Of a stretch of 64,000 bases of DNA, positions 55,233 to 64,000 are shown one piece after another (within the stretch, counting starts at the first letter, position 1; the number at the start of each line of letters is the position of its first letter). The DNA comes from Croceicoccus naphthovorans. Its GTDB lineage: Bacteria; Pseudomonadota; Alphaproteobacteria; Sphingomonadales; Sphingomonadaceae. The DNA lies in the NCBI RefSeq assembly GCF_001028705.1, contig NZ_CP011770.1, forward strand, positions 1,987,501-2,051,500. The letters run 5' to 3'. The notes under the pieces were generated by a model. The model made no database searches. It had not been told where the DNA came from and was given only the letters and a program-made list of their open reading frames with translations. The position numbers and the translations under genes were made by a program.

Positions 55233-57454
55233 ATGAAGACGTTGATATCTGTCGCAGTCCTGTGCGGGTCGATCAGTTTGCCGGCGATGGCGCAAACCTC
55301 GCCGGCTGTCGCCGACCCATCGGCAAGCCCTGCGACGCCGGCCCCCGAAAACCAGGATGCGGCTGCGCCAAGCCCTAATGCTCAGGCAAATGAGGATGGC
55401 ATCGCCGATTCGTGGTGACCGCCACTCGTCGCGAGGAACGCCTGCAGAAGATTCCGGTCACGGTCACCGCGGTCTCGGGCGAGGCGCTCCAGTCGAGCGG
55501 GGTGCTCGACACTCGCCAGCTAACCCAGGTCGTGCCGGGTCTGGTCGGAAGCCGCAATGCCGGCGTGAACCAGCCGGTGATCCGAGGTGTCGGCAGCGGC
55601 GGCGTGGTCGGCGACGAATCGAGCATCGCGACCTATATCGACGGCGTCTACCAGCCCGATCCTTGGACCACCAATCTCGACTTGGTCGAAATCCAGCGCG
55701 TCGAAGTGCTGCGCGGTCCTCAGGGCACGCTGTTCGGCCGCAACGCCACCGGCGGCCTGATCAACATCATCACGCCTGATCCCAGTTTCGACTTCCGCGG
55801 CCATGTCGCGGCAAGCGCGGGCGTGTTGCGCGGCGCTGGGGATTATGATCTGCGCGGCTATGTAACCGGCGGGCTTTCCGACAAGATCGCGATCGATTTT
55901 GCCGGCCTCTACAAGAAGACAGACAATTATGTCACCGATCTGGTACGGGGCGACTTGGGCTACGGTGAGGATGCCTATTTCTCACTGCGGAGCAAGCTGT
56001 TGTTTCGGCCCAGCGAAAGTGCACAGTTCGTACTCACTGGCGACTATGCCAAGCGTGATGGCGGTTCCAACGCCAACCAACTCTACCAGAACAACACGGT
56101 CGCACGCTCCTATCCGGGCGTAATCCTCCCCACCGGGCCATGGCAGGCTGCGTACAACTACGAGCCTCAGCTCAACATGGAGCGCTTCGGTCTCACCTTG
56201 CAATCGCGCTTCGATACTGGATCGGTCGGGATCGAGACCGCCACGTCGTATCAGAACGGCGAGATCTACCAGCAGCAGGATCGGGATTCGTCCAACATCA
56301 ATCTTGGGCTGGGCCAAGTGAACACGCGCCAACGAAGCTTCACTCAGGAAATTCGCGTTCTGTCGAGCAGTTCCGGTCCGTTGCAATGGCTGGCCGGCGC
56401 CTATTTCTATACCAGCCACCTCGACGGCACCGTGCCGACTACGACGCCTTCGCGCGTGCCGCCGCCGACGCTGCCGACCCTCTCAACGACGACGACGTCG
56501 CCTGACGTGCGTGTGTCCTCACTCGCCGGCTTCCTTGAGGGCACCTATTCGCTGACCAACACGCTGTTCCTGACTGCCGGCGGTCGCTACACAACCGAGG
56601 TGCGCAAGTTCGAGCAGGCTTCGAACGGCGTGGCCCTGTTTCCGCAGCAACGAAGCCGCTTCGAGAAATTTACCTATCGCGGCGCGATCCGCTGGCAGTT
56701 CGATCCCGACGTCAACATCTATCTAAACTACGGCACCGGGTTCAAGAGCGGCGTCTATAACGGCGTCGGCACCTCGCCCAAGCCTACCCGACCCGAGAGT
56801 CTCACCTCCATTGAGGGCGGTATCAAGGCCGATCCGGCTCGATGGCTGCGGACGAACTTGTCGGTCTTCCATTACGACTATAAGGACCTGCAGGTCAGCG
56901 CGCGCGACCCGTTCACCAACCTTGTGCTCCTCCAGAATGCAGCGACGGCCAAGATCTATGGCGGCGAGCTCGAACTCACCCTCATGCCGACGCGCGACCT
57001 GAACTTCACCGGCAAATTCTCTTATCTTCACGGCGAATACGAGAAATTCCCGCTCGCCCAAGGATTTACTCCCAATGCGAACGCCACCGGCAACACCGCG
57101 GTCATCGCCGACGTGTCGGGTAAACGCATCGTGGTGGCGCCGCGAACGGCCATGAACCTCGCTGCAGATTGGTCGCACGAATACGAAGTGGGCCGCTTTG
57201 GCGCGCGCCTGAACTTCTACCACAGCGACCGAATCTACTACGACTTCACCAACAATTTTTCGCAGAAGCCCTATTCGCTGCTCAATGCACAGGTTTCGTT
57301 CACGCCACCCAGTGAGAGCTTCAGCTTGAGCCTAGCCGTGACCAACATCACCAATGCAATCGTCTATCAATCGCTTCGCGTCAACGCGAGCGGCACCGAC
57401 GGTATCCTTGAGAAGCCGCGCGAAGTGAAGGGAACGATCCGCTTCAACTTTTGA
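55233..57454 (+). pseudogene. TonB-dependent outer-membrane receptor, frameshifted after the signal region
   Basis: A signal peptide (MKTLISVAVLCGSISLPAMAQ) and an Ala/Pro-rich linker end at ANEDGIADSW and a stop at 55416-55418. The receptor resumes in another frame from GTG at 55412 as VTATRREERLQKIPVTVTAV. Inserting one base near 55408 restores the usual ADIVVTATRREE. The plug (TRQLTQVVPGL, VIRGVGSGG, VEVLRGPQGTLFGRNATGGLINI) and a full beta-barrel ending in TIRFNF are otherwise intact. It would take the aromatic substrate across the outer membrane. A real inactivation or a sequencing error; the second frameshift of this kind in the window. Confidence 0.85.
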
Positions 57455-57514
57455 CCCGGTTCCGAGGCACCTTCGGGAGAGGCGTCGCCATTCCCGAGGC
57501 GCGCTCCAAGCGTC

Positions 57515-58444
57515 TCAGACGCCTTGACCGCCGCGTTTCTCCATCGCGGGAAGCGCGGCGGTCACCGTTTCCACGAATTGCATCGTCGTCGCGCTCGCCT
57601 GCTTGTGCCGCCAGGCGAGGCCGAAACGGACGTCGGCAAGGCCCGGTGCCTGCGGCGGCGGCTGCAGCGGACGAAAGGCCACGCCCCGCATACGCAGCCG
57701 CTCGGCCGAGGCCGGGACTATCGCGACGCCCTCGCCGCATGCAACAATGCCGATCACGGCCTCGGTAGTGGGCGCTTCGTGCGTGATCGTCGGATCGAAA
57801 CCGGCGAGACGGCAAAGCGCCTGCAGATCCGCGTGGACGTTGAAGCCGCGCGTCGGCTCATAGGCGACGAACCCACTGGAATCGAGGGCGTCAATTCCGA
57901 TGGCGCCGCTGTTAACGAGCAGCGGATGGCCAAGCGGAAGCGCGACGATCAGGGACTCGCTGTAGACGAAGCGCGTCTCGATCAGTTCGTCGAAAATCGG
58001 CAGCCGGACGATGCCGACATCGATCTCGCCCGAGCGCAGCGCCTCGATCTGGTGAAGCACCGACATAGCGTGAAAGACGATCTCGACTTCGGGGGTGGTT
58101 TCGCGGAAGCGTCGTACCAGCGCGGGGACCAGCGCGTAGACAGTCGATCCGCCGAAGCCAATATTGAGGGTCCCGCTCAGCCCCTCGGCGGCACGGCGCG
58201 CGCGCTCCGATCCGTCGTCCAAGATTTCCAGAGCCTTGCGTGCGTCGGCTACGAATACCGTGCCCGCCGCCGTGAGCGCAACATGGTGCTTGTCACGATC
58301 GAACAGGCGTGCGCCGATCTCGTCCTCAAGTTCGCGGATCGCCCGGCTGAGCGGGGGCTGCGAGACGTGGCACCGTTGCGCCGCCCGGGTGAAGTTCAAC
58401 TCCTCGGCGACAGCTATAACATATCGCACTTGGCGCAGATCCAT
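57515..58444 (-). CDS. LysR-family transcriptional regulator
   Basis: 309 residues, the HTH in [40 protein letters not shown] matching the CatR/BenM-type branch, and a type 2 periplasmic-binding effector domain. It diverges from the lower-pathway operon starting at 58538, with a dyad and a -10 sequence between, so it probably activates that operon when a ring-cleavage intermediate is present. Confidence 0.93.
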   Translation of the reverse strand: MDLRQVRYVIAVAEELNFTRAAQRCHVSQPPLSRAIRELEDEIGARLFDRDKHHVALTAAGTVFVADARKALEILDDGSERARRAAEGLSGTLNIGFGGSTVYALVPALVRRFRETTPEVEIVFHAMSVLHQIEALRSGEIDVGIVRLPIFDELIETRFVYSESLIVALPLGHPLLVNSGAIGIDALDSSGFVAYEPTRGFNVHADLQALCRLAGFDPTITHEAPTTEAVIGIVACGEGVAIVPASAERLRMRGVAFRPLQPPPQAPGLADVRFGLAWRHKQASATTMQFVETVTAALPAMEKRGGQGV

Positions 58445-58460
58445 CGTGATATCTCTTTGG

Positions 58461-58481
58461 TATGACCATCGGTCTTATAAT
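58461..58481 (+). promoter_or_regulatory. LysR dyad and -10 element of the lower-pathway operon
   Basis: TATGACC (58461-58467) and GGTCTTA (58471-58477) form a near-perfect dyad around ATC, and TATAAT (58476-58481) overlaps its right arm as a -10. No strong -35 is seen, as is usual for an activator-dependent promoter. Confidence 0.55.
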
Positions 58482-58537
58482 GTATTTCACTCATAGTGCC
58501 ATCTCTCACACTACGCGTCGCGACGAGGAGAGTGGAA

Positions 58538-59092
58538 TTGAGTAATCGTATCGCACGGATGGAATTCGACGCGCTGGCGCCGCGCGTTCAGGACGTGCTT
58601 CGCGCGCGGGTCGATCGGCTCGGCTATCTGGGCGAGTTCTTCAAATGCGTCGGCGTGCAGCCTGATGTGCTGGCTCCGTTCATGGAGATGACCGAGGCGC
58701 TGAAGAAGGCCTTGCCGGACCGGCTGACCGAAACCGGTGCGCTGACCGTCGCAAAGCTGTTCGACAATCGCTACGAACTTCACCAGCACGAGCGGCTGGC
58801 AAAAAAACTGGGCTTTGGCGAGGAATGGGTGGCGGCGGTCGAGCAGCTCTCGCCGCAGGACGCCCCCTGTCTTTCGGACGCGGAGCGTGCCGTTCAGCGC
58901 TTCGTCGTCGCGATAGTCGAGCGCAGCGGCCAGGGCGTCTCCGCTGAGCGGGAAGCGTTGATCGATGCGATCGGGCCGGAACAGACGATCGCCGTCATGT
59001 TCCTAGTCGGCCGCTACATCACCCACGCGATGATTGTGAACGGGCTGGAACTGGCGCCGCCGGTGCCGTCGATATTCGAGGCCGGCACTTGA
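58538..59092 (+). CDS. Carboxymuconolactone decarboxylase-family protein
   Basis: 184 residues, all-helical CMD/AhpD-like. Conserved region: AKLFDNRYELHQHERLAKKLGFGEEWVAAVE; the CxxC of peroxidase-type AhpD is lacking, so it is closer to decarboxylase or unclassified members. The start is TTG at 58538, with AGGAGAG upstream; a GTG at 58496 is possible. It overlaps the next gene by four bases. Its chemistry in this pathway is unclear. Confidence 0.78.
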   Translation: MSNRIARMEFDALAPRVQDVLRARVDRLGYLGEFFKCVGVQPDVLAPFMEMTEALKKALPDRLTETGALTVAKLFDNRYELHQHERLAKKLGFGEEWVAAVEQLSPQDAPCLSDAERAVQRFVVAIVERSGQGVSAEREALIDAIGPEQTIAVMFLVGRYITHAMIVNGLELAPPVPSIFEAGT

Positions 59093-60084
59093 CCCAGGGG
59101 ATTTGGATCTCCGAGGCCGAGGTCGTCTCGGTCATGGCGTTGCCCGAGGCGATCGACGCCTTGCGCGCCGGGCTTCGCGAAGAGGCCGCCGGCCGCGCAA
59201 GCAACATGGTGAAAACCCACGCCGCCTGGGCGAACGGCTCTACGCTGCACGCGATCGGCGCGGTGTTCGAAGGCTGGAACATCGTCGGCGCGAAGACATG
59301 GGCCCATACGGCAGGAGGCGCGATGCCCCTGTTGATGTTGCTCGACGCCGGCACCGGTGCGCTCGTCGCGCTGATCGAAGCGTTCGCGCTTGGCCAGATG
59401 CGCACGGGCGGGATCAGCGGTGTGGGCACCGACGTGATGGCCCGGCCCGACGCATCGCGCCTGGCTATGATCGGTGCCGGCAAGCAGAGCATTACTCAGG
59501 TCGCCGCAGTTGCGGCGGTCCGGCGGCTCGACCGGGTCACCGTGTGGAGTCCGACGGCGGCCAATCGCGAGGCGCTTGCCGCCAAGGTCGAGCAGAAGCT
59601 GGGCATCGAGGCGATCGCCACCCAGACGCTTGACGAGGCGCTGGACGCCTCAGATATCGTCACTCTGGTCACGCGGGCGCGCGAGCCGGTCATTACGCGG
59701 GATATGCTGGCGCGCGGCGTGCACTTGAACGCCGTCGGCGCGATCACGCCCGAGCGGGTGGAGTTCGAACCATCCCTGCTCGAACGCGCCACCCTCATCG
59801 GCGCGGACTCCGTTCCCCAAGTGCGCAAGCTCAGCCAGGAATTCATGATCGCGTTCGGCGACGACGAAGCGCAATGGGCGCGGCTTCAGCCGCTGTCCGC
59901 GCTGGTCGCTGGCGACAGCGTACGGCCAGCCGATGCCGATCTGACCGTCTTCAAGGCGATGGGCATGGGCATTTCCGATCTGTCGCTCGGCATCGAGATT
60001 TTCCGACGGGCTCGTGAGGCCGGGCTCGGCCGCGCCATTCCCCCGATCATTCGCCAAGCGCCGCGCCTGACGCTGAACCAATAG
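59089..60084 (+). CDS. Ornithine cyclodeaminase/mu-crystallin family protein
   Basis: 331 residues. The dimer domain (MVKTHAAWANGSTLHAIG, with a likely catalytic Lys) leads to a Rossmann fold (LAMIGAGKQSITQVAAVAAV). Family members include imine and ketimine reductases and deaminases. Within an aromatic operon it may act on an amino-substituted intermediate, or on a keto acid; neither can be shown. The start is TTG, coupled to the previous gene. Confidence 0.85.
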   Translation: MTQGIWISEAEVVSVMALPEAIDALRAGLREEAAGRASNMVKTHAAWANGSTLHAIGAVFEGWNIVGAKTWAHTAGGAMPLLMLLDAGTGALVALIEAFALGQMRTGGISGVGTDVMARPDASRLAMIGAGKQSITQVAAVAAVRRLDRVTVWSPTAANREALAAKVEQKLGIEAIATQTLDEALDASDIVTLVTRAREPVITRDMLARGVHLNAVGAITPERVEFEPSLLERATLIGADSVPQVRKLSQEFMIAFGDDEAQWARLQPLSALVAGDSVRPADADLTVFKAMGMGISDLSLGIEIFRRAREAGLGRAIPPIIRQAPRLTLNQ

Positions 60085-60098
60085 AAGGATTTTTCGCC

Positions 60099-61193
60099 AT
60101 GAGCAGCAGCGTATTCGTCGATGCCACCGGCCCGATCCCGGAAAAGGAAGCGCCCTGGGAGCCGATCGTCATCTCCAAGGCGGCGATCGACGCCGAGATA
60201 TCGCGCCTCGCCGCGCTTCCGCAGCCGGCCAATGGCCGCCGCCGCTCCTATTTCCGCCACCCGATGAACCGTCGCTCGAACGGCCTCGCGCCCGGCATCG
60301 AAGTCGCGCTCGATGTTCTACTGCCGGGCGAGGAGACGGCAACCTTCCGGCAGAATTCGACGCAGGTGAATTTCGTTATCCGGGGCGAGGGCGAGACCGA
60401 GATCAGCGGTCAGCGCCGTGCCACCGCGCTCCACGACGTATGGAACACGCCGTCGATGCGGATTTATCGCCACAAGAATAACAGCGAACAAGTCTATGCG
60501 CGGCTCACCTATTCCAACGGCGCGCTGCTCGACATGCTCAACATTCATGTCGTCGAGGAAAACCCCCAGCCGATGCTGAAGTCCATCGACCGCGAAGAAG
60601 GCGGCGAGGGCGAGGACAATCGCCGCACCAGCCCATATGGCACTTTCCAGCTCACCGAGGAAGGCGCCTGGCTGATGCCGTACGAGCGGCTGATCAATCC
60701 ACCTTCGGTCACCAGCCCCGCGCTATATTGGCCCTGGGAACAGGTGAAGGAGCATCTCGACAAGCTTGAGGCGCTGGGCAAGGACTATATCGGCCGCCGC
60801 TTGTACCTGCTCTACAACCCGATGACCGGTCGCACCAACGGCACGACGCCGAACTTCTTCGCGACGATGACCGTGCGTCCGCCCAAGATCGTCGATCGCC
60901 CGCACCGCCATTCGTCTGCGGCAGTGAACTATTATTTCTCCGGCTCGGGCCGCTCGACCGTCGAGGGCAAGACCTATGAGTGGAAGGCCGGCGACCTGAT
61001 GCTTTCCGCGCCCGGCTGGTCGGTCCATAACCATGCAAGCTACGACGAGCCGGTATATGAGCTGACCATTCAGGATCAGCCGCTCAACATCGCGATGGAA
61101 TCGCTGCTGTGGCAGGAAAGCCTGAAGGAGCCGCCGGCACTGCTGGGGGCTGAGGAGGGCTTTGCCACCAATCGCGCCGCGGTGTCAGGCTGA
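60099..61193 (+). CDS. Bicupin ring-cleavage dioxygenase-like protein (gentisate/salicylate family)
   Basis: 364 residues, the length and two-cupin build of gentisate, 1-hydroxy-2-naphthoate and salicylate 1,2-dioxygenases. In those the metal ligands HxH and a later His are in the N-terminal cupin. Here the N-terminal cupin has FRQN instead (LPGEETATFRQNSTQVNFVIRGEG). The C-terminal cupin does have the triad: His269, His271 and His310 or His312 (DRPHRHSSAAVNYYF and GWSVHNHAS), at the 39-residue spacing. So the metal site seems to have moved. Next come HpaH-, HpaI- and SSADH-like genes, as expected after salicylate-type cleavage. Confidence 0.82.
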   Translation: MSSSVFVDATGPIPEKEAPWEPIVISKAAIDAEISRLAALPQPANGRRRSYFRHPMNRRSNGLAPGIEVALDVLLPGEETATFRQNSTQVNFVIRGEGETEISGQRRATALHDVWNTPSMRIYRHKNNSEQVYARLTYSNGALLDMLNIHVVEENPQPMLKSIDREEGGEGEDNRRTSPYGTFQLTEEGAWLMPYERLINPPSVTSPALYWPWEQVKEHLDKLEALGKDYIGRRLYLLYNPMTGRTNGTTPNFFATMTVRPPKIVDRPHRHSSAAVNYYFSGSGRSTVEGKTYEWKAGDLMLSAPGWSVHNHASYDEPVYELTIQDQPLNIAMESLLWQESLKEPPALLGAEEGFATNRAAVSG

Positions 61194-62035
61194 TGGCGCA
61201 GGCGCGCCGCATCGACGACTTCGGCGGCGTCACGCTCAACGACGCGGCGATCGCCGATGCGGCGAACGCCCTGGCGACGGCCGAGCGCGACCGCAGCCAG
61301 ATCCGCCTGCTCAGCGAGACCTATCCGGGGATGACGATGGACGACGCCTATGCCGTCCAGGCGGCCTGGGTGCGGATGAAGCGTGCGGCTGGCGATCCGG
61401 TGATCGGCTGGAAGATCGGCCTCACCTCAAAGGCGATGCAGGCCGCGCTTTCGATCGACATTCCCGATTCGGGCGTGCTGCTGGGCAGCATGGCTTTCGC
61501 CAACGGCGCCGACATTCCGACCGGGCGTTTCATCCAGCCGCGGGTCGAGGCAGAGATCGCCTTTGTGATAAAGGAGACGATCGACCCAGCCCGCGCGTCG
61601 ATCGAGGCGATCCTCGCCGCGACCGATTATGTCGCACCCGCGCTAGAGATACTGGATACGCGCGTCACCCGGCTGGATCCGCACAATGGCCGGCCGCGCA
61701 CCATATGCGACACGATCGCGGACAACGCAGCCAACGGCGGCATCGTAATGGGTGAGCCGGTGCGCGATCTCGCCGGCCTAGATCTGCGCTTCGTTGGCGC
61801 CGTGGTATCGCGCAACGGCGAGGTCGAGGAAACCGGCCTCGGTGCCGGCGTGCTTGGCAATCCGCTGGTGTCCCTTGCCTGGTTGGTGGAGCGGCTGGCG
61901 GCCTATGGAGATCGCATCGAGGCAGGCCAGATTGTGCTGTCCGGATCGTTCATCCGCCCCGTCGAGGCTCCGCCGGGGAGCCGCTTCCTGGGGGATTTCG
62001 GCGGCTTCGGCCGCGTTTCCTGCTGCTTCCTTTGA
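61193..62035 (+). CDS. hpaH: 2-oxo-hept-4-ene-1,7-dioate hydratase-like protein
   Basis: 280-residue HpaH/MhpD-type hydratase. Conserved: [40 protein letters not shown] and [22 protein letters not shown]. It would add water to the dienoate from ring opening. It shares one base with the cupin gene, and the aldolase follows. The real substrate could differ. Confidence 0.88.
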   Translation: MAQARRIDDFGGVTLNDAAIADAANALATAERDRSQIRLLSETYPGMTMDDAYAVQAAWVRMKRAAGDPVIGWKIGLTSKAMQAALSIDIPDSGVLLGSMAFANGADIPTGRFIQPRVEAEIAFVIKETIDPARASIEAILAATDYVAPALEILDTRVTRLDPHNGRPRTICDTIADNAANGGIVMGEPVRDLAGLDLRFVGAVVSRNGEVEETGLGAGVLGNPLVSLAWLVERLAAYGDRIEAGQIVLSGSFIRPVEAPPGSRFLGDFGGFGRVSCCFL

Positions 62036-62058
62036 GACCGGGCCAGGATCGGGACGTC

Positions 62059-62859
62059 ATGCACAATCCCTTCAAACAGGCGATCGGCGAAGGTCGCGCG
62101 CAAATCGGCCTCTGGCAGGCTCTGGCTTCCCCTTATTGCTGTGAGATCTGTGCGGGCGCCGGCTTCGACTGGTTGCTGATCGACGGCGAGCACGCACCGA
62201 ACGACCTGCGATCGGTGCTGGCGCAGCTGCAGGCTGCGGCTGCCTATCCGGTCGAGCCGGTAGTCCGCCTGCCAGTCGGCGACGCCGTCTTGGTCAAGCA
62301 ATATCTCGATCTGGGTGCGCGGACGCTGCTGGTGCCGATGATCGAGAACGCTGGCGCCGCGGCGGCGATGGTTCGTGCCACCCGCTATCCGCCCCACGGC
62401 ATTCGCGGCGTAGGCTCCGCGATCGGGCGGGCTAGCCGCTGGAACCGGCATCGGGACTATCTGCAGGCCGCCGCAGCCGAAATCTGCCTGCTCGTCCAGA
62501 TCGAGAGCCGTGCGGCGCTCGCCGATATCGACGCGATCGCGCGTGTCGAGGGCGTCGACGGCGTCTTCATCGGCCCGTCAGATCTCGCCGCCGATCTCGG
62601 CCATCTCGGCGATCCCATGCATCCCGAGGTGCAGGCGATGATCGAGACCGGCATCGCCGCGGTGCGCGCCGCCGGCAAGCCGGTGGGCATGCTAATCGCC
62701 AATGAGCAGGCGGCACGTCGCTATCTTGGACTCGGCGCCAACTTCGTCGCGGTTGGCACCGATGTCACGCTGCTCGCGCGGGGGGCGGAGGCGCTGGCCG
62801 CAAGCTTCCGCGACGTGCCCGCGCAGGCCGCGGCCCCGCCTCCTCCCAGCGTCTATTGA
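62059..62859 (+). CDS. hpaI: 4-hydroxy-2-oxoheptanedioate aldolase-like protein
   Basis: 266-residue HpaI-type class II pyruvate aldolase of the HpcH/HpaI family. Active-site features: [26 protein letters not shown] (the conserved Arg), [36 protein letters not shown]. It splits the hydroxy-oxo diacid to pyruvate and succinic semialdehyde. The ATG at 62059 is chosen over an upstream TTG. Confidence 0.88.
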   Translation: MHNPFKQAIGEGRAQIGLWQALASPYCCEICAGAGFDWLLIDGEHAPNDLRSVLAQLQAAAAYPVEPVVRLPVGDAVLVKQYLDLGARTLLVPMIENAGAAAAMVRATRYPPHGIRGVGSAIGRASRWNRHRDYLQAAAAEICLLVQIESRAALADIDAIARVEGVDGVFIGPSDLAADLGHLGDPMHPEVQAMIETGIAAVRAAGKPVGMLIANEQAARRYLGLGANFVAVGTDVTLLARGAEALAASFRDVPAQAAAPPPPSVY

Positions 62860-62880
62860 AAGTCAGGAAGGCAATCGACA

Positions 62881-64000
62881 TGCGGACCGAGGTCATCTCG
62901 ATCAATCCCGCCACCGGCGAGGAAATCGCGCGCTACCCCGCGCTCGACGGGCCTGCGCTGGAGAAGGTCGTGGCAGCGGCATACGCCGCCTTCGCCAGTT
63001 GGCGGACGAACGGCGTCGATCGGCGCGCCCAGGCCTTTCGCCGCCTGGCCGACATACTGGAGGCTCGCCGCGACGCGCTCGCCCCGCTGATTACGCTCGA
63101 AATGGGCAAGCCGATAAGCGCGGCGGGCGCAGAGGTCGACAAATGCGCGCGGCTGGTGCGCTGGTACGCCGATAATCTGGCCAAGCTGCTCGCCGATGAG
63201 ACGCCCGATATCGGCGGCGACGGCACGGCGGCGATCAGCTATCTCCCGCTCGGCGTGGTGCTAGGCGTGATGCCATGGAATTTCCCGCTCTGGCAGGTGC
63301 TGCGCGCCGCCGTGCCGATTATGTGCGCAGGTAACGGCTTTCTGCTCAAACATGCCGACAATGTTCAGGGTAGTGCCTGGGCGCTTAGCGAATGTTTCCG
63401 GGCGGCGGCCTTCCCCGAGGGTTTGTTCGGCATTGTCCACGCCGATCGCGCTCTGGTCACCGGTCTGCTCGCCGACCGTCGCATCGTCGGCGTCACCGTC
63501 ACCGCGGGTGTCGCCGCGGGTGCCTCGCTGGCGGCCGAGGCCGGGCGCCACATCAAGAAGTCGCTGCTCGAGCTGGGCGGGTCCGATCCCTTCATCGTCC
63601 TCGCAGATGCCGATCTCGATCTTGCCGTCGCCGCTGCCGTCGAAGCGCGGTTCCAGAACTGCGGGCAGGTGTGCATCGCGGCGAAGCGGATCATCGTCGC
63701 CGCCCCGATCATGGAAGCGTTCGTCGCCCGGTTCGTCGAGGTGGCGCGCGGGATCCGGTACGGAGATCCCCTCGATCCCGACACGTGGATGGGTCCGATG
63801 GCGCGGGTGCGCGCCCGGTCCGATGTTCACGGCCAGGTCTGCCGCAGCGTGGCGATGGGCGCGCGGCTGTTGCTCGGCGGCGAGATCCCGGAAGGGCCGG
63901 GAGCCTACTACCCGCCCACGGTCCTGGTCGACGTGACCCGCGACATGCCCGTCTGCGCCGAGGAGACGTTCGGACCCGTCGCCGCGATCATGACCGCCGA
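62881..64000 (+). CDS. Succinate-semialdehyde dehydrogenase, partial, runs off the right edge
   Basis: At least 373 residues from ATG 62881, which follows AGGAAGG. SSADH-type ALDH: PWNFPLWQVLRAAVPIMCAGN, catalytic Glu in LLELGGSDPFIVL and catalytic Cys in FQNCGQVCIAAKRI, with a later EETFGPVAAIM. It would oxidise succinic semialdehyde from the aldolase to succinate. The usual TGS in the cofactor loop reads TAG (VTVTAGVAAGAS), an unusual change. Confidence 0.92.

Noticed and set aside
41816..62859. Classical homoprotocatechuate (hpa) pathway
   Set aside because: HpaH and HpaI are present, but HpaD/HpaE/HpaF-like enzymes are not seen.

Overview
The window looks like a chromosomal segment of a GC-rich alphaproteobacterium of the order Sphingomonadales (Erythrobacteraceae or Novosphingobium type). 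The basis is gene content: class I lysyl-tRNA synthetase, an isolated gene-transfer-agent holin, HWE-family kinase, an EcfG-type promoter in front of a small DUF2171 stress gene, class Ia ribonucleotide reductase, and a TonB receptor inside an aromatic catabolic cluster. This is my own reading; no database search was possible.

Positions 1-40120 are ordinary core genome. In order: a formaldehyde-detoxifying dehydrogenase (frameshifted) divergent from a LysR regulator; GNAT and GTA holin; accB-accC; an Lrp regulator with a lipoprotein gene; a sensor kinase; two tRNAs; a copper block (copA-copB divergent from csoR, with tandem CsoR operators, then a SodC-like lipoprotein); ettA; an RcnB-like gene; cytochrome b561; a prolyl-hydroxylase-like oxygenase; lysK; PPK2; an IS3 element that cuts a small gene; nrdB; three small PRC-barrel/DUF2171 stress genes, each with its own terminator; a CheB-CheR-PAS-HWE kinase giant; a LOV photoreceptor coupled to a Crp/Fnr regulator; nrdA; a diguanylate cyclase; nadB; a thiolase; a thioredoxin lipoprotein and a DMT exporter.

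At 40124-40140 the minus strand reads as the last codons of guaA, a classic integration site, with no guaA gene attached. Rightwards come AT-rich DNA, truncated pieces of a zinc-ribbon protein, a TraG coupling protein and a DUF4238-like protein, and then a catabolic island that runs off the right edge (at least about 24 kb).

The island encodes what looks like a complete route for a bicyclic aromatic acid. A two-subunit Rieske dioxygenase, a Pht4-like dehydrogenase and a Pht5-like decarboxylase would make a diol. An extradiol VOC dioxygenase would open the ring. A NahE/PhdJ-like hydratase-aldolase and an aldehyde dehydrogenase would give pyruvate and a hydroxybenzoate. A divergent bicupin dioxygenase, HpaH-like hydratase, HpaI-like aldolase and succinate-semialdehyde dehydrogenase would finish to pyruvate and succinate. 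Two MFS transporters and a TonB receptor would handle uptake. The first half is punctuated by copies of a palindrome, AATGGACATGTCCATT, probably the operator of the TetR protein encoded in the island; an IS5 element sits between two copies in front of the TonB receptor. The second half is divergent from a LysR regulator. The substrate is not known, and no ferredoxin or reductase for the Rieske enzyme is present in the window.
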